64,000 nt of DNA, from contig NZ_LT670844.1 in NCBI RefSeq assembly GCF_900141755.1, positions 4,526,001 through 4,590,000 on the forward strand, read 5' to 3'. Each line of letters starts with the position of its first letter. Positions within the stretch are counted from its first letter, which is position 1. The translations under genes and the position numbers were made by a program. This DNA comes from Bradyrhizobium lablabi. Its GTDB lineage: Bacteria > Pseudomonadota > Alphaproteobacteria > Rhizobiales > Xanthobacteraceae. The notes under the pieces are model-generated. The model was not told the origin of the DNA. It was given only the letters and a program-made list of their open reading frames with translations, and ran no database searches. Positions 27,419 to 36,411 of the stretch are shown here, piece after piece.

Positions 27419-28381
27419 ATGAGCGCACAAGTGGCAGGTGAAGCACGGCCTTCAAAATACGACCGCCTGATCGCGGCGGCAAAGGCCGTCCCGACGGTCA
27501 CGACGATCGTGGTGCATCCCTGCGACGAGGCCTCGCTGCGAGGCGCAGTTGACGCCGCCGAAGCAGGCATCATCAAGCCGATCCTTGTCGGCCCCGCGTC
27601 GAAGATCGCGAGCGTTGCCGCAAAGCACAACATCAACATCTCGGGCTACGAGATCGTCGACGCCGAGCATAGCGAGGAGGCCGCCGCGAAGGGGGTCGAG
27701 CTCATCCACGCGGCCAAGGGCGAAATGCTGATGAAGGGCAGCCTGCACACCGACGAGCTCATGCGCAGCGTGACGGCCAAGGGGACGGGACTACGGACCG
27801 ATCGGCGCATCAGCCATGTCTTCGTAATGGATGTGCCGACCTATACCGACACCGTCTTCATTACTGATGCAGCCATCAACATTTTTCCGGATCTCGATGG
27901 CAAGCGCGACATCATCCAGAACGCCATCGATCTGTTCACGCAGGCCGGCTTCGGCACGCTACCTAGAGTGGCCATTCTGTCCGCTGTCGAGACGGTCACC
28001 TCGAAGATCCCGTCGACCATCGAGGCCGCGGCGCTCTGCAAGATGGCCGACCGTGGGCAGATCACCGGCGGCCTGCTCGATGGTCCCCTCGCGTTCGACA
28101 ACGCAATTGATACCGAAGCTGCGAGGATCAAGGGCATCAGGTCGGAGGTCGCCGGACGTGCTCAGATCCTCGTGGTGCCCGATCTTGAATCCGGCAACAT
28201 GCTGGCAAAGAACCTTGCCTATTTCGCAAAGGCCGATGGAGCAGGGGTCGTTCTCGGTGCCCGCGTCCCCATCGTGCTGACCTCTCGCGCGGATACGCCG
28301 CGTGCCCGCATGGCCTCCTGTGCGGTGGCAACCCTCCACGCAGACGGGCGCCGTCGGCTGGCCGTCAGTGCTGCCGTGTGA
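27419..28381 (+). CDS. pta: Phosphate acetyl/butyryltransferase
   Basis: A 320-aa enzyme of the phosphotransacetylase family: acyl-CoA plus phosphate to acyl phosphate plus CoA. Seen are [15 protein letters not shown] at about 55, [25 protein letters not shown] at about 135 and [22 protein letters not shown] at about 240. It is short and lacks an N-terminal DRTGG domain or a MaoC domain, so it is the stand-alone form (phosphate butyryltransferase-like). GGGAG precedes the ATG. It abuts ackA, giving the acetyl-CoA to ATP route used in fermentation and energy stress. Confidence 0.88.
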   Translation: MSAQVAGEARPSKYDRLIAAAKAVPTVTTIVVHPCDEASLRGAVDAAEAGIIKPILVGPASKIASVAAKHNINISGYEIVDAEHSEEAAAKGVELIHAAKGEMLMKGSLHTDELMRSVTAKGTGLRTDRRISHVFVMDVPTYTDTVFITDAAINIFPDLDGKRDIIQNAIDLFTQAGFGTLPRVAILSAVETVTSKIPSTIEAAALCKMADRGQITGGLLDGPLAFDNAIDTEAARIKGIRSEVAGRAQILVVPDLESGNMLAKNLAYFAKADGAGVVLGARVPIVLTSRADTPRARMASCAVATLHADGRRRLAVSAAV

Positions 28382-28386
28382 TCGCC

Positions 28387-29598
28387 ATGGATACGATCCT
28401 CGTCGTCAACGCAGGTTCGTCGAGCGTGAAGTTTCAAGTCTTCGCGGTCGATGGAGACGGCAGGTTGCAGCGGCAGCTCAAGGGACAGATGGACGGCATT
28501 GGAAGCCGCCCGCGGCTTCGCGCGACAGGGGTGAAGGGCGACACCCTGGCCGACCGCGCCTATCCGATCGAGGCGGTTGCGGATGTTTCGGCCGCGCTGA
28601 TGGTTGCGGGTTCCTGGTTGCGGGACGAGCTCCGCATCACGCCGATGGCGGTCGGGCATCGCGTCGTTCATGGCGGTCCCGATCATGACCGTCCGATTCC
28701 GGTCGACCATGGGCTGGTCGCGCGCCTGGAGCGCTACATCGCGCTGGCGCCGCTACATCAGCCCCACAATCTCGCGCCGATTAAGTCTCTTCTCGCCAAT
28801 TTTCCATCCTTACCGCAGGTCGCGTGCTTCGACACCGCCTTCCATCGTGGCCATGACGCGGTCGCGGACCAGTACGCGATCCCCTATCAGCTCTACGAAG
28901 AGGGGGTCAGGCGCTACGGTTTCCATGGCCTCTCTTACGAATATATCGCGAGGACATTGCCGAAGGTCGCGCCTGAGATCGCCACGGGGCGCGTGATTGT
29001 CGCGCATCTCGGCAGTGGCGCCTCGATGTGCGCCATGAGAGGCGGTCGCAGTGTCGAAAGCACGATGGGCTTTACCGCGCTCGATGGCTTGCCGATGGGA
29101 ACGCGACCGGGCCAGATCGATCCCGGTGTCGTGCTCTATCTGATGGCGGAAAAGGGGATGACGCCTGGAAGGGTGCAGGACTTTCTCTATCGCGATTGCG
29201 GATTGAAGGGCTTGTCCGGCGTGAGCAACGACATGCGCGAGCTGCTGGAGAGCCATGATCCGCGTGCCGCCTTTGCCATCGACTATTTCGCTTATAGGGT
29301 CGGGCTCTGTGCCGGCATGCTGGCTGCCGCGCTACAGGGCGTCGATGCGTTCGTATTCACCGCCGGGATCGGCGAGAACTCAAGTGCAATTCGCGCCCGC
29401 GTGGCTGAGAAGCTCGCATGGCTCGGTGTCTCCCTCGATGCTGGCGAGAACGCCAAACACGCGCTGAAGATATCGCAGAGCGGCAGCCGCGTTCCCGTCT
29501 ACGTCGTTCCAACGGACGAGGAACGGATGATTGCTGAGCACACTTTGTCGGTGCTGTGGGGCGCCAACTCAAACATCAAACACATGAGAGCGTCATGA
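28387..29598 (+). CDS. ackA: Acetate/propionate kinase
   Basis: About 403 aa. The phosphate-binding start is [17 protein letters not shown], and further signatures are GHRVVHGG at about 93, CFDTAFHRG at about 150, [11 protein letters not shown] at about 177, [10 protein letters not shown] at about 207 and [13 protein letters not shown] at about 322, all in order and at the usual spacing. It makes ATP from the acyl phosphate supplied by Pta. I start it at the ATG (28387); a GTG at 28378 overlapping the pta stop is the alternative. Confidence 0.95.
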   Translation: MDTILVVNAGSSSVKFQVFAVDGDGRLQRQLKGQMDGIGSRPRLRATGVKGDTLADRAYPIEAVADVSAALMVAGSWLRDELRITPMAVGHRVVHGGPDHDRPIPVDHGLVARLERYIALAPLHQPHNLAPIKSLLANFPSLPQVACFDTAFHRGHDAVADQYAIPYQLYEEGVRRYGFHGLSYEYIARTLPKVAPEIATGRVIVAHLGSGASMCAMRGGRSVESTMGFTALDGLPMGTRPGQIDPGVVLYLMAEKGMTPGRVQDFLYRDCGLKGLSGVSNDMRELLESHDPRAAFAIDYFAYRVGLCAGMLAAALQGVDAFVFTAGIGENSSAIRARVAEKLAWLGVSLDAGENAKHALKISQSGSRVPVYVVPTDEERMIAEHTLSVLWGANSNIKHMRAS

Positions 29599-30386
29599 AC
29601 ATTCCGGTATTCCCCGAGACGAAGGTGGCTTTGAAGGAAAAAAAGGGATTAATCGTGGGCATTGCCAACGATCAGTCGATCGCGTGGGGATGCGCCAAGG
29701 CGTTTCGGGCATTGGGCGCGGAGCTTGCGGTGACGTATCTGAACGATCGCGCGAAAAAGTTCGTCGAGCCGCTTGCCCAGGCGCTTGAAGCGCCGATCTT
29801 CATGCCGCTCGACGTGACGGTGCAGGGCCAGACCGAACAAGTGTTCGAGCGGATCGAAAAGGAGTGGGGGCGGCTTGACTTCCTGCTGCATTCGATCGCC
29901 TTTTCGCCCAAGGAAGCGCTGCACGGGCGGGTGATCGATGTCGGGCGGGACGGATTTCTCAAGACCATGGACGTGTCCTGCTGGTCATTCATGCGCATGG
30001 CGCACCTCGCAGAGCCGCTGATGAAGAACGGCGGCACCATGTTCACGATGACCTATTACGGCAGCCAGATGGTTGTAGAGAACTACAATGTAATGGGTGT
30101 CGCGAAAGCTGCGCTCGAAGCCGCGGTTCGCTATATCGCGGCCGAAGTCGGTCCCAAGGGCATCCGGGTTCACGCGATCTCTCCGGGACCACTCGCAACG
30201 CGCGCCGCGTCAGGCATTCCCGAGTTCGATGAGCTCCTCGACAAGGCGCAGAGCAAGGCTCCGGCTCGAAGTCTCGTCAGCATCGACGACGTCGGTGCCG
30301 CGACGGCGTTTCTTGCGCTCGACGGTGCAAAGCTCATCACGGGCGACGTCATATACATCGACGGCGGCTATCACATCATCGACTGA
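29595..30386 (+). CDS. fabI: Enoyl-ACP reductase, FabI type
   Basis: A 263-aa NADH-dependent reductase of the SDR fold. The nucleotide-binding start is [37 protein letters not shown] follows, and the catalytic Tyr-x6-Lys is YNVMGVAK at about 160. C-terminal [16 protein letters not shown] is typical. Its ATG overlaps the ackA stop by 4 bp (ATGA). A fabI inside a pta-ackA operon is unusual; it may be a second copy serving fatty-acid or polyester adjustment under low oxygen, with the housekeeping fabI elsewhere. Confidence 0.92.
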   Translation: MNIPVFPETKVALKEKKGLIVGIANDQSIAWGCAKAFRALGAELAVTYLNDRAKKFVEPLAQALEAPIFMPLDVTVQGQTEQVFERIEKEWGRLDFLLHSIAFSPKEALHGRVIDVGRDGFLKTMDVSCWSFMRMAHLAEPLMKNGGTMFTMTYYGSQMVVENYNVMGVAKAALEAAVRYIAAEVGPKGIRVHAISPGPLATRAASGIPEFDELLDKAQSKAPARSLVSIDDVGAATAFLALDGAKLITGDVIYIDGGYHIID

Positions 30387-30419
30387 GACTTACACTGTCG
30401 TCGATCGGGCAGCTTTGGG

Positions 30420-30878
30420 TCAGCGATAGTGCAGGGCAATCAGATCGGCGACGCAGGCCGGGCGCTGACCGCCTTCGATCTCGATCACCATGTGGTAATT
30501 GACCCGCAACCCATTGGGCGGAACGTCTTCGGCCTCCGCAATGGTCGTGCGGCCTCGTAGTTTTGAACCAGCCGGGACCGGCGCGAGGTAGCGGATCCGG
30601 TCCGCGCCGTAGTTGAGCGTGTTTCTGAGGCCCTTGAGGCCCATTACCGAACGAATGAACATCGGCGCGAGGCTGAGGGAAAGAAGCCCGTGGGCGATGG
30701 TCCTGCCGCCCGGAAGCTCTTTTTCCGCTCTTTCCTGGTCGACATGGATCCACTGCTCGTCGCAGGTTGCCTTCGCGAACATGTTGATGCGATCCTGGGT
30801 GATCTCGACCCAGTCGCTCGCGCCGATTTCCTGGCCGACGGCGGACCTGATCTCGTCGAACCCATCGAATATTCTCAT
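30420..30878 (-). CDS. MaoC-like (R)-specific enoyl-CoA hydratase
   Basis: A 152-aa hot-dog-fold hydratase. The catalytic region is ITQDRINMFAKATCDEQWIHVD followed by GGRTIAHGLLSLSL, with Asp and His in the normal positions (about 41 and 64). Such enzymes feed (R)-3-hydroxyacyl-CoA into polyester synthesis or breakdown. It converges on fabI and lies downstream of the two CoA-transferase genes on the same strand (31 bp gap). Confidence 0.9.
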   Translation of the reverse strand: MRIFDGFDEIRSAVGQEIGASDWVEITQDRINMFAKATCDEQWIHVDQERAEKELPGGRTIAHGLLSLSLAPMFIRSVMGLKGLRNTLNYGADRIRYLAPVPAGSKLRGRTTIAEAEDVPPNGLRVNYHMVIEIEGGQRPACVADLIALHYR

Positions 30879-30909
30879 GCCATGTACCGCGTTCGCTCTG
30901 CAGCGAATC

Positions 30910-31560
30910 CTAGATTCTCATTTGGGGAACCGTTTCCGGGATCAGAAGATCGGCCTCCGTGACAGCCATCACCTCCGCCACGCTGACGCCCGGCGCGGTC
31001 TCCAGCAGCGTCATCTGTCCGCCCGGGAAGCTGATGACGGCGAGGTCAGTGACGACGAGATCGACGGGTCGAGAGGAGGTGAGGGGGAGCGAGCATTTCT
31101 GGACGATTTTCGATTTTCCCTTCGCGGCGTGCTGCATGGCGACGATCACGCGCTTCGCGCCCGTGACCAGGTCCATCGCGCCTCCCATTCCCGGCACCAT
31201 CTTGCCGGGGATCATCCAGTTCGCCAGATGGCCTTCGCAGTCGACCTGCAGCCCGCCTAGGACGGTGACATCGACGTGCCCGCCGCGGATCAACCCGAAG
31301 GACATTGCGCTGTCAAACGTGGATGCGCCGGGGAGCGCGCTGATGGGCCGTCCGCCCGCGTCGGTCAAGTGCGGATGCACCATGCCTTGCTCGGGGATCG
31401 GCCCCGTGCCGATCAATCCGTTTTCGGACTGGAAGAAGACCTTGAGCTCCGGCGGAATGTAGTTTGCGACGAGAGTAGGAATCCCGATGCCGAGATTGAC
31501 GAGATTTCCCGGTCGTAGTTCGAGTGCAACCCGTCGGGCGATCAGCGTTTGTGCGTCCAT
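30910..31560 (-). CDS. 3-oxoacid/acyl CoA-transferase subunit B
   Basis: About 216 aa. NLGIGIPTLVANYIPPELKVFFQSENGLIGTGP near the start contains the catalytic Glu (SENG) of family I CoA-transferases; GGHVDVTVLGGLQVD and GMGGAMDLVTGAKRVIVAM follow. I use the ATG at 31560, since an upstream extension overlaps subunit A. The gene begins 4 bp after subunit A ends. Confidence 0.92.
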   Translation of the reverse strand: MDAQTLIARRVALELRPGNLVNLGIGIPTLVANYIPPELKVFFQSENGLIGTGPIPEQGMVHPHLTDAGGRPISALPGASTFDSAMSFGLIRGGHVDVTVLGGLQVDCEGHLANWMIPGKMVPGMGGAMDLVTGAKRVIVAMQHAAKGKSKIVQKCSLPLTSSRPVDLVVTDLAVISFPGGQMTLLETAPGVSVAEVMAVTEADLLIPETVPQMRI

Positions 31561-31564
31561 GGTT

Positions 31565-32212
31565 TCACCCGTTCGCGACGAGATAATCCACAAGTGGAGC
31601 AGGGGTGACGACGTGATCGGGTGCGATCACGCCGACCGGAACGATGTGCTCGGCAGTGACAATGACGGTATCGGCCGCCATCGCCATCACGGGATTGAAG
31701 TTGCGGGCAGTGAGCGCGTAAGCGAGGTTGCCGAGATAGTCGGCCAAAAATGCGTGGATCAGGGCGAAATCCGAGCGAAGCGCCGTCTCGAGCAGAAAGG
31801 TCTTGCCGTTGATCTCGATCGGCCGCTTGCCCTCCTCGACGATTGTCCCGGCGCCGGTCGGCGTAAGCACGCCCCCGAGGCCGCAACCGCCGGCGCGGAT
31901 TCGTTCGACCAAGGTGCCCTGGGGTACCAGGTCGACAGCGATTTTATTCGCCATCATCTGCTGCTGGGCCCTCGGGTTTAGCCCGATGTGGCTGGCGGTC
32001 AGTGTCGACACCAGCGCGGCGTCGAACAGCTTTCCGACGCCCTTGCCCGGTACCGCGGCGTCGTTGCAGATGATCGTGAGCTCGGATTTCTGCTGGCGCA
32101 CGAGCTCGTCGAGCAAACGCTCCGGTGTCCCCACCCCCATGAAGCCTCCGACCATCAGCCTCGCTCCGTTGGGGATCATTGCGACGGCTTCTTCCGCAGA
32201 AACGGTTCTCAT
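31565..32212 (-). CDS. 3-oxoacid/acyl CoA-transferase subunit A
   Basis: A 215-aa partner of the downstream subunit B. GARLMVGGFMGVGTPERLLDEL holds the GGF-G-G CoA-binding pattern; HIGLNPRAQQQMM and GGCGLGGVLTPTGAGTIVEEG follow in the usual order. The pair moves CoA between acetoacetate or short acyl groups and succinate or acetate, which links to the pta-ackA pair. FixK box 4 lies about 86 bp before the start. Confidence 0.92.
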   Translation of the reverse strand: MRTVSAEEAVAMIPNGARLMVGGFMGVGTPERLLDELVRQQKSELTIICNDAAVPGKGVGKLFDAALVSTLTASHIGLNPRAQQQMMANKIAVDLVPQGTLVERIRAGGCGLGGVLTPTGAGTIVEEGKRPIEINGKTFLLETALRSDFALIHAFLADYLGNLAYALTARNFNPVMAMAADTVIVTAEHIVPVGVIAPDHVVTPAPLVDYLVANG

Positions 32213-32290
32213 CGCTCAGCTCCGATCATCACGCCGCCGGACGGTGGCGCGATGCTTGTTGGAAACTTGGGACCAGCAGCGCGCGACCCC

Positions 32291-32304
32291 TTGATCTGTA
32301 TCAA
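32291..32304. promoter_or_regulatory. FixK/FNR-type box 4
   Basis: TTGAT-CTGT-ATCAA, a perfect consensus, between the divergent CoA-transferase operon and the K+ channel gene (start 32369, 71 bp from the centre). Confidence 0.85.
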
Positions 32305-32368
32305 TGGTTCCGGCGGGCCTCAGGGCATGGCTGCCGCAGTGCGGCAGCCATGCCCATGAGGAGCCGGC

Positions 32369-32824
32369 ATGCTCATTCAGCTACTGGTGGGGTCATCCGT
32401 CAGCGCGTTTAACATCATCCTCCACGCATCGGTCACGATGATCGCCGTACCGATCGCGCGCGCCGCCGCGCGGCGAGGTCCATCACGTCCGCTCCTATAT
32501 CCGGCGGGCGTAATGATCGCGACCTCGCTCGTGCTGATGGCCGCGCATATTCTCGAGGTCTTTGTCTGGTCTGTCGCCTATGCCGTCGTGAATGCGGCGC
32601 CCGACGATGCGAACCTGGTCTATTTCGCGTTCGTCAACTATACCACGCTGGGCTATGGCGATGTGACACCGCTGGCGAAATGGCGCCTGCTCGGGCCGAT
32701 GACCTCCATGAATGGCGTTCTGATGTTCGGCTGGTCCACCGCCCTCCTATTCGAGGTGCTGATCAAGACGATCGGCCAACACGCCGCTCTCACATCGGAG
32801 GCCGGCCACTCCGGCGAGCTATAG
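32369..32824 (+). CDS. Two-helix potassium-channel-like protein
   Basis: A 151-aa membrane protein. The pore segment VNYTTLGYGDVTPL at about 90-103 carries the K+ selectivity filter (TLGYGD). Hydrophobic helices precede (about 45-70) and follow (about 113-133), the Ion_trans_2 layout; one further hydrophobic stretch is at the N-terminus. There is no regulatory RCK domain. Box 4 lies upstream. Its stop overlaps the end of the convergent Crp/Fnr gene by a few bases. Confidence 0.85.
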   Translation: MLIQLLVGSSVSAFNIILHASVTMIAVPIARAAARRGPSRPLLYPAGVMIATSLVLMAAHILEVFVWSVAYAVVNAAPDDANLVYFAFVNYTTLGYGDVTPLAKWRLLGPMTSMNGVLMFGWSTALLFEVLIKTIGQHAALTSEAGHSGEL

Positions 32825-33490
32825 GTCCAATTTGGCCAGCTCGGATCGATTGCGCAGCACAATCTGCCGCTGGGTCTGGCCGAGGAAGTCGAGCAATCCC
32901 TTCCCGTGGAGGCATGAGAGGGTGCGGGACACTGTTTCGAGCGTGAGCCCGAGATAGTCCGCGATATCGCGCCGGCTCATCGGTAGCGCCATGACGCCAG
33001 CGGCAGTCAGCCGGCTGTCCATTTCGAGCAGGAACGCGGCGACCCGCTCAAGTGAGGTCTTGCGTCCCAGAAGCAGCATGTGATTTTCGGCGTGCTGAAG
33101 GTTGCTTGTCGTCATGCTCAGGAGATCGCGAGCGACCAGTGCGTCGGCTCTCGCGACGTGCTCAAGATTGACGCGCTTCGCAAGCCGAACGGTGGTATCG
33201 ACGATCGCTTCCGCTGTAAAGCGATGGACTGCACCGTTCTCCAAGCCAAAGATATCGCCGACGAGGTGGAATGCACCGATCTGGCGGCGGCCATCGGAGA
33301 GCAGCTTGTAGCTCCGCACCGCGCCTTCGACCACCTGGTAGACATATTCCGCTGGCTCGGCCTCGCCAAAAACTTCCGTACCCCGGCTATATTTGAACTC
33401 GCTCAGTATGACCTGTGCGCGGGACAGGCCGTCATGTTCGCCGAGGAATTTTGGCCGGACGGCCGAATTGGCGTTGACGTTGACAAACAT
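32819..33490 (-). CDS. Crp/Fnr-family regulator, FixK type
   Basis: A 223-aa protein with a cyclic-nucleotide-fold sensor domain (GDIFGLENGAVHRFTAEAIVDTTV at about 75-100), a dimer helix, and a C-terminal winged helix with MSRRDIADYLGLTLETVSRTL at about 168-190. The recognition helix E-x-V-S-R is the FNR/FixK type that reads TTGAT half-sites. The N-terminal Cys cluster that holds the FNR iron-sulfur centre is absent, so it should be regulated at transcription, like FixK. GGGAG precedes the ATG. It is the obvious candidate to bind the seven boxes in this region. Confidence 0.9.
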   Translation of the reverse strand: MFVNVNANSAVRPKFLGEHDGLSRAQVILSEFKYSRGTEVFGEAEPAEYVYQVVEGAVRSYKLLSDGRRQIGAFHLVGDIFGLENGAVHRFTAEAIVDTTVRLAKRVNLEHVARADALVARDLLSMTTSNLQHAENHMLLLGRKTSLERVAAFLLEMDSRLTAAGVMALPMSRRDIADYLGLTLETVSRTLSCLHGKGLLDFLGQTQRQIVLRNRSELAKLDL

Positions 33491-33720
33491 GGATCAATCT
33501 CCCTGTTCGCGTCCGTCAGGGAGCCGCCGCCCCTGTCAGGATCATGTACGACAGGGTCGGCGCGGTGGCTATTGCCCTGAAGGACAATGTCCCGAGGCGG
33601 ACGCCGGTTCGCGGGCGGCCGCTCGTCGGGGCTGCGGTGTGCCGTCGCAGTGCACAAAGGCGTGTTCACCCCATCACAAGCGGATGTTACGCTATCGCCA
33701 AACTGCAAGTCGGGGTTGGG

Positions 33721-34359
33721 ATGCCCGGTACAATACATATCGTCGACGACGACGCATCCTTCCGAACGGCGCTGGAACGTCGTCTCAAGAAGGCCGGGTA
33801 TGACGTGGCAACCTATCCCTCCGCCCAGCAACTGCTCGATAAACTACCAGACGAGAACGGACGGGGATGCATTCTCCTTGATGTCAGGATACCCGGGTTG
33901 AGCGGTCCGGAGCTGCAGATACGGCTGAGCGAGCTTGGTTCGACGCTGCCGATCATTTTCCTGACGGGCTACGCGGACGTCCCGACCACGGTGAAGACGA
34001 TCAAGGCAGGCGCGGAGGATTTCCTGACCAAGCCAGTCTCATCGGAGCAATTGTTGTCCGCCATCGAGCATGCTGTCGCACGTCACGAGAGCGCGCGACG
34101 TGCAGGGCAGAAGCTGAATGCGCTTCGCGCCCAGCTTGACACCCTGACGCCGCGCGAACACCAGGTCTTCGAACTTGTCGTACAAGGCAAGATCAACAAG
34201 CAGATTGCGCTGCAACTGGGAGCGACCGAGCGCACCATCAAGGCTCACCGACACAAGGTGATGGAGAAGATGGGCGTTCAATCTCTTGCCGAGCTGGTAT
34301 CAATCGCCGAACGGATAGGCGTTCTCCGTCGCTTCTCCGGCGAAGGCCCTCAGAGCTGA
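33721..34359 (+). CDS. FixJ-like response regulator (receiver + LuxR HTH)
   Basis: About 212 aa. Receiver domain: IVDDDASFRTAL near the N-terminus, phospho-acceptor Asp in CILLDVRIPGLSG at about 52-54, and conserved Lys in DFLTKPVSSEQL at about 104. C-terminal LuxR-type HTH: LTPREHQVFELVVQGKINKQ, then RTIKAHRHKVMEKMG. The frame is open to 33544 but the receiver domain begins at the ATG 33721, with a GGGG just before. FixJ partners activate fixK genes, and a FixK-type gene is the divergent neighbour. No FixL is adjacent. Confidence 0.92.
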   Translation: MPGTIHIVDDDASFRTALERRLKKAGYDVATYPSAQQLLDKLPDENGRGCILLDVRIPGLSGPELQIRLSELGSTLPIIFLTGYADVPTTVKTIKAGAEDFLTKPVSSEQLLSAIEHAVARHESARRAGQKLNALRAQLDTLTPREHQVFELVVQGKINKQIALQLGATERTIKAHRHKVMEKMGVQSLAELVSIAERIGVLRRFSGEGPQS

Positions 34360-34395
34360 TCGCACTCTCCGGATATCATCAGACGTTTTTGGATG

Positions 34396-34413
34396 ATTGT
34401 CCCAAGGGACAAT
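34396..34413. promoter_or_regulatory. Palindrome between two response-regulator genes
   Basis: ATTGTCCC-AA-GGGACAAT, an 8-bp perfect inverted repeat with a 2-bp centre, 37 bp after the FixJ-like stop and about 145-215 bp before the receiver-only gene. It has the size of a dimeric regulator site. The binding protein is unknown. Confidence 0.45.
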
Positions 34414-34556
34414 AGGAACGAAGAGCTGCGCGGTATATCCAAAAAATATGCGCATGTGATTTTCTCGGAAGGCCCGTGGAACTATAAGCGTCAGTCAAAG
34501 ATGTTCATCAGGCTTACGCCAAGCTTACGCAAAGGCAAAGCTTACACACGTGTCGC

Positions 34557-34985
34557 TTGAGGAACTTGCTCTGTTGCTCGATTGATGAGGAGCAAATCAA
34601 GGGATTGATCTTGTCGAATCGAAGGGTTGTTTTTGTGGTCGACGATGATCCGGGCATTCTCAGAGGCCTCAAACGGCTGCTCCGGGAACACGGCTACGAC
34701 AGCCTGCTCTTTCAATCTGCGAAGGCATTTCAAGCTCACAATGATTTCGGGCAGGCGATTTGCGTTATTCTCGACGTTCAGTTGGACGGCGAGTCGGGAA
34801 TAGAGGTCAGGTATCGACTGACTGAAGCCGGGATCCCGCTGCCGGTGATCTACATCACTGCCAACGATAGCGACGCCATTCGTACGGCGGCGATGCAGTC
34901 CGGATGTATCGCTTATCTGACAAAACCATTTCCGGCAAAGTCGCTCATTGAGCCGATCGAAAAAGTGGCTGCTGGGCTGGCCTAG
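34557..34985 (+). CDS. Receiver-only response regulator
   Basis: Up to 142 aa, containing just a receiver domain: VVFVVDDDPGILRGLKRLL, phospho-acceptor Asp in VILDVQLDGESG, and AYLTKPFPAKSLIEPI with the conserved Lys. No output domain follows. The start is unclear: TTG at 34557 gives 142 aa, but the domain begins only at about residue 23, so a TTG near 34604-34611 is possible. It probably takes phosphate from a kinase and competes with or bridges to another regulator, here the FixJ-like neighbour. Confidence 0.85.
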   Translation: MRNLLCCSIDEEQIKGLILSNRRVVFVVDDDPGILRGLKRLLREHGYDSLLFQSAKAFQAHNDFGQAICVILDVQLDGESGIEVRYRLTEAGIPLPVIYITANDSDAIRTAAMQSGCIAYLTKPFPAKSLIEPIEKVAAGLA

Positions 34986-35032
34986 CCGGACGTTTCGCAG
35001 GCCGGTCCCCCTCATTCATCAATCTCCCTCAC

Positions 35033-35046
35033 TTGATCTATATCAA
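35033..35046 (+). promoter_or_regulatory. FixK/FNR-type box 5
   Basis: TTGAT-CTAT-ATCAA, a perfect consensus, centred 69 bp before the ATG of the glycine-rich exported protein at 35108. Confidence 0.85.
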
Positions 35047-35107
35047 CGTGCCGCCGCACAGCTGCGCTGCCATCACCGCTACAGCGCGCGCTTTGAAGGG
35101 GGATGAC

Positions 35108-35548
35108 ATGAAGCTGCATCAACGTCTCTTTGTCCGACTTGCCTTGGCTGGATTGCTGGTCTCGGGAATGTTGCCGATCGCGGCTCAAGCCGACACAGGC
35201 GGCGTGCGCGTGGTTTTTACAAAGGGTGGATTCATTGTGGGCGTCGGCGGCGGCGAAGGCGTCCTGACATTTCACGGCCGCCATTACCGCTTCAATGTGT
35301 CCGGCATGAGCGTGGGCTTCACGATCGGCGCATCGACCACCCAGTTGTCCGGGCGCGCCTTGAACCTGCGCAGCCCGGGCGACATCCAGGGCAACTATGC
35401 CGTGATCGGCGCCGGTGGTGCGCTTGCGGGTGGTGCCGGTGGCGTGCAATTGCAAAACGAAAAAGGTGTAATCCTGCAGCTCAGCGGTCCAAAGGTCGGC
35501 GTAGAACTGTCGGCGGCGGTGGGCGGCGTTACGATAGCACTCAAGTGA
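35108..35548 (+). CDS. Glycine-rich exported protein (paralogue 1 of 3)
   Basis: A 146-aa protein with a signal peptide (cleaved near AAQADTG) and a mature domain of short beta strands: VRVVFTKGGFIVGVGGGEG, LTFHGRHYRFNVSGMSVG, GASTTQLSGRALNL and GGAGGVQLQNEKGV. Two related genes lie at 41800 and 42337. The repeated Gly pattern resembles EipA/YSC84-like envelope proteins, but I cannot confirm that. GGGGGAT precedes the ATG at 35108. FixK box 5 lies upstream. Confidence 0.75.
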   Translation: MKLHQRLFVRLALAGLLVSGMLPIAAQADTGGVRVVFTKGGFIVGVGGGEGVLTFHGRHYRFNVSGMSVGFTIGASTTQLSGRALNLRSPGDIQGNYAVIGAGGALAGGAGGVQLQNEKGVILQLSGPKVGVELSAAVGGVTIALK

Positions 35549-35575
35549 GCGTGCAGCGCCCCAGCGCGCTCCGGC

Positions 35576-36385
35576 TCAATATCGCTCCGCGACAAATTCC
35601 ATGCCGCGCAGTGCCTCCTGATCGTCGTAGCGTCCCTTGCTTGATCGCTTCGGCAAGCGCACGCGCTCATGTTGCACCCGTTTGTATGGGATGGCTTCCA
35701 GGATGTGTGCGATACAGTTCAGCCGCGCGCGCCGCTTGTCGTCAGATCTGACAAGGGTCCAGGGCGCGTGCTTCGAACTCGTCGCCTTGAGCATCATGTC
35801 GCGTGCGCGCGAATAGTCGTACCAGAGCCGGTAGGATTCGGTATCCATCGGGCTCAGCTTCCACTGCCGCAGCGGGTCATCGATCCGCGCCTTGAACCGC
35901 CGCTCTTGCTCCTCCATCCCGACCTCGAGCCAGAGCTTGATCAGGATGATGCCGCCGTCGACGATGTACTTTTCGACTTCCGGGCAAAGCTCCAGAAAGC
36001 GCTCGTGTTCGTCTTCGCTGCAAAAGTCCATGACATATTCGACGCCGGCGCGGTTGTACCAGCTGCGGTCGAAGATCACGATTTCCCCTCCCGACGGGAA
36101 GTGCTGCATGTAACGCTGCACGAACATCTGGCTCTTTTCGCGATCGGAAGGCGCAGGAAGGGCAACCACGCGAAACACGCGTGGACTGATTTTTTCAGTG
36201 ATCGCCTTGATGGTGCCGCCCTTGCCGGCAGCGTCTCGTCCCTCGAACAGGATGATGACCCGGAGCTTCTTGGCTTTCACAAATTCCTGGAGATGGCATA
36301 GCTTGACCTGAAGCTTGCGGAGTTCCTTCTCGTAGTCCTTCCGCTTCATCCTTGAATTTGAAGCCGCCTCTTCGCCCCGCGCCAT
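35576..36385 (-). CDS. ppk2: Polyphosphate kinase 2, class I
   Basis: About 269 aa, one PPK2 domain. Walker A is LFEGRDAAGKGGTIKAI at about 46-62, Walker B/lid region is IVIFDRSWYNRAGVE at about 108-122, and KLWLEVGMEEQERRFKARIDDPLRQWKLSPMD follows. It moves phosphate between polyphosphate and nucleoside diphosphates, a way to make ATP/GTP from polyP. The frame runs open to 36883 over the upstream gene, but the ATG at 36385 with GGAGACGA before it is right. It is co-transcribed with the upstream gene at 36867, probably under FixK box 6. Confidence 0.93.
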   Translation of the reverse strand: MARGEEAASNSRMKRKDYEKELRKLQVKLCHLQEFVKAKKLRVIILFEGRDAAGKGGTIKAITEKISPRVFRVVALPAPSDREKSQMFVQRYMQHFPSGGEIVIFDRSWYNRAGVEYVMDFCSEDEHERFLELCPEVEKYIVDGGIILIKLWLEVGMEEQERRFKARIDDPLRQWKLSPMDTESYRLWYDYSRARDMMLKATSSKHAPWTLVRSDDKRRARLNCIAHILEAIPYKRVQHERVRLPKRSSKGRYDDQEALRGMEFVAERY

Positions 36386-36411
36386 GTTGTCGTCTCCGGA
36401 CTGGGTCGGGA

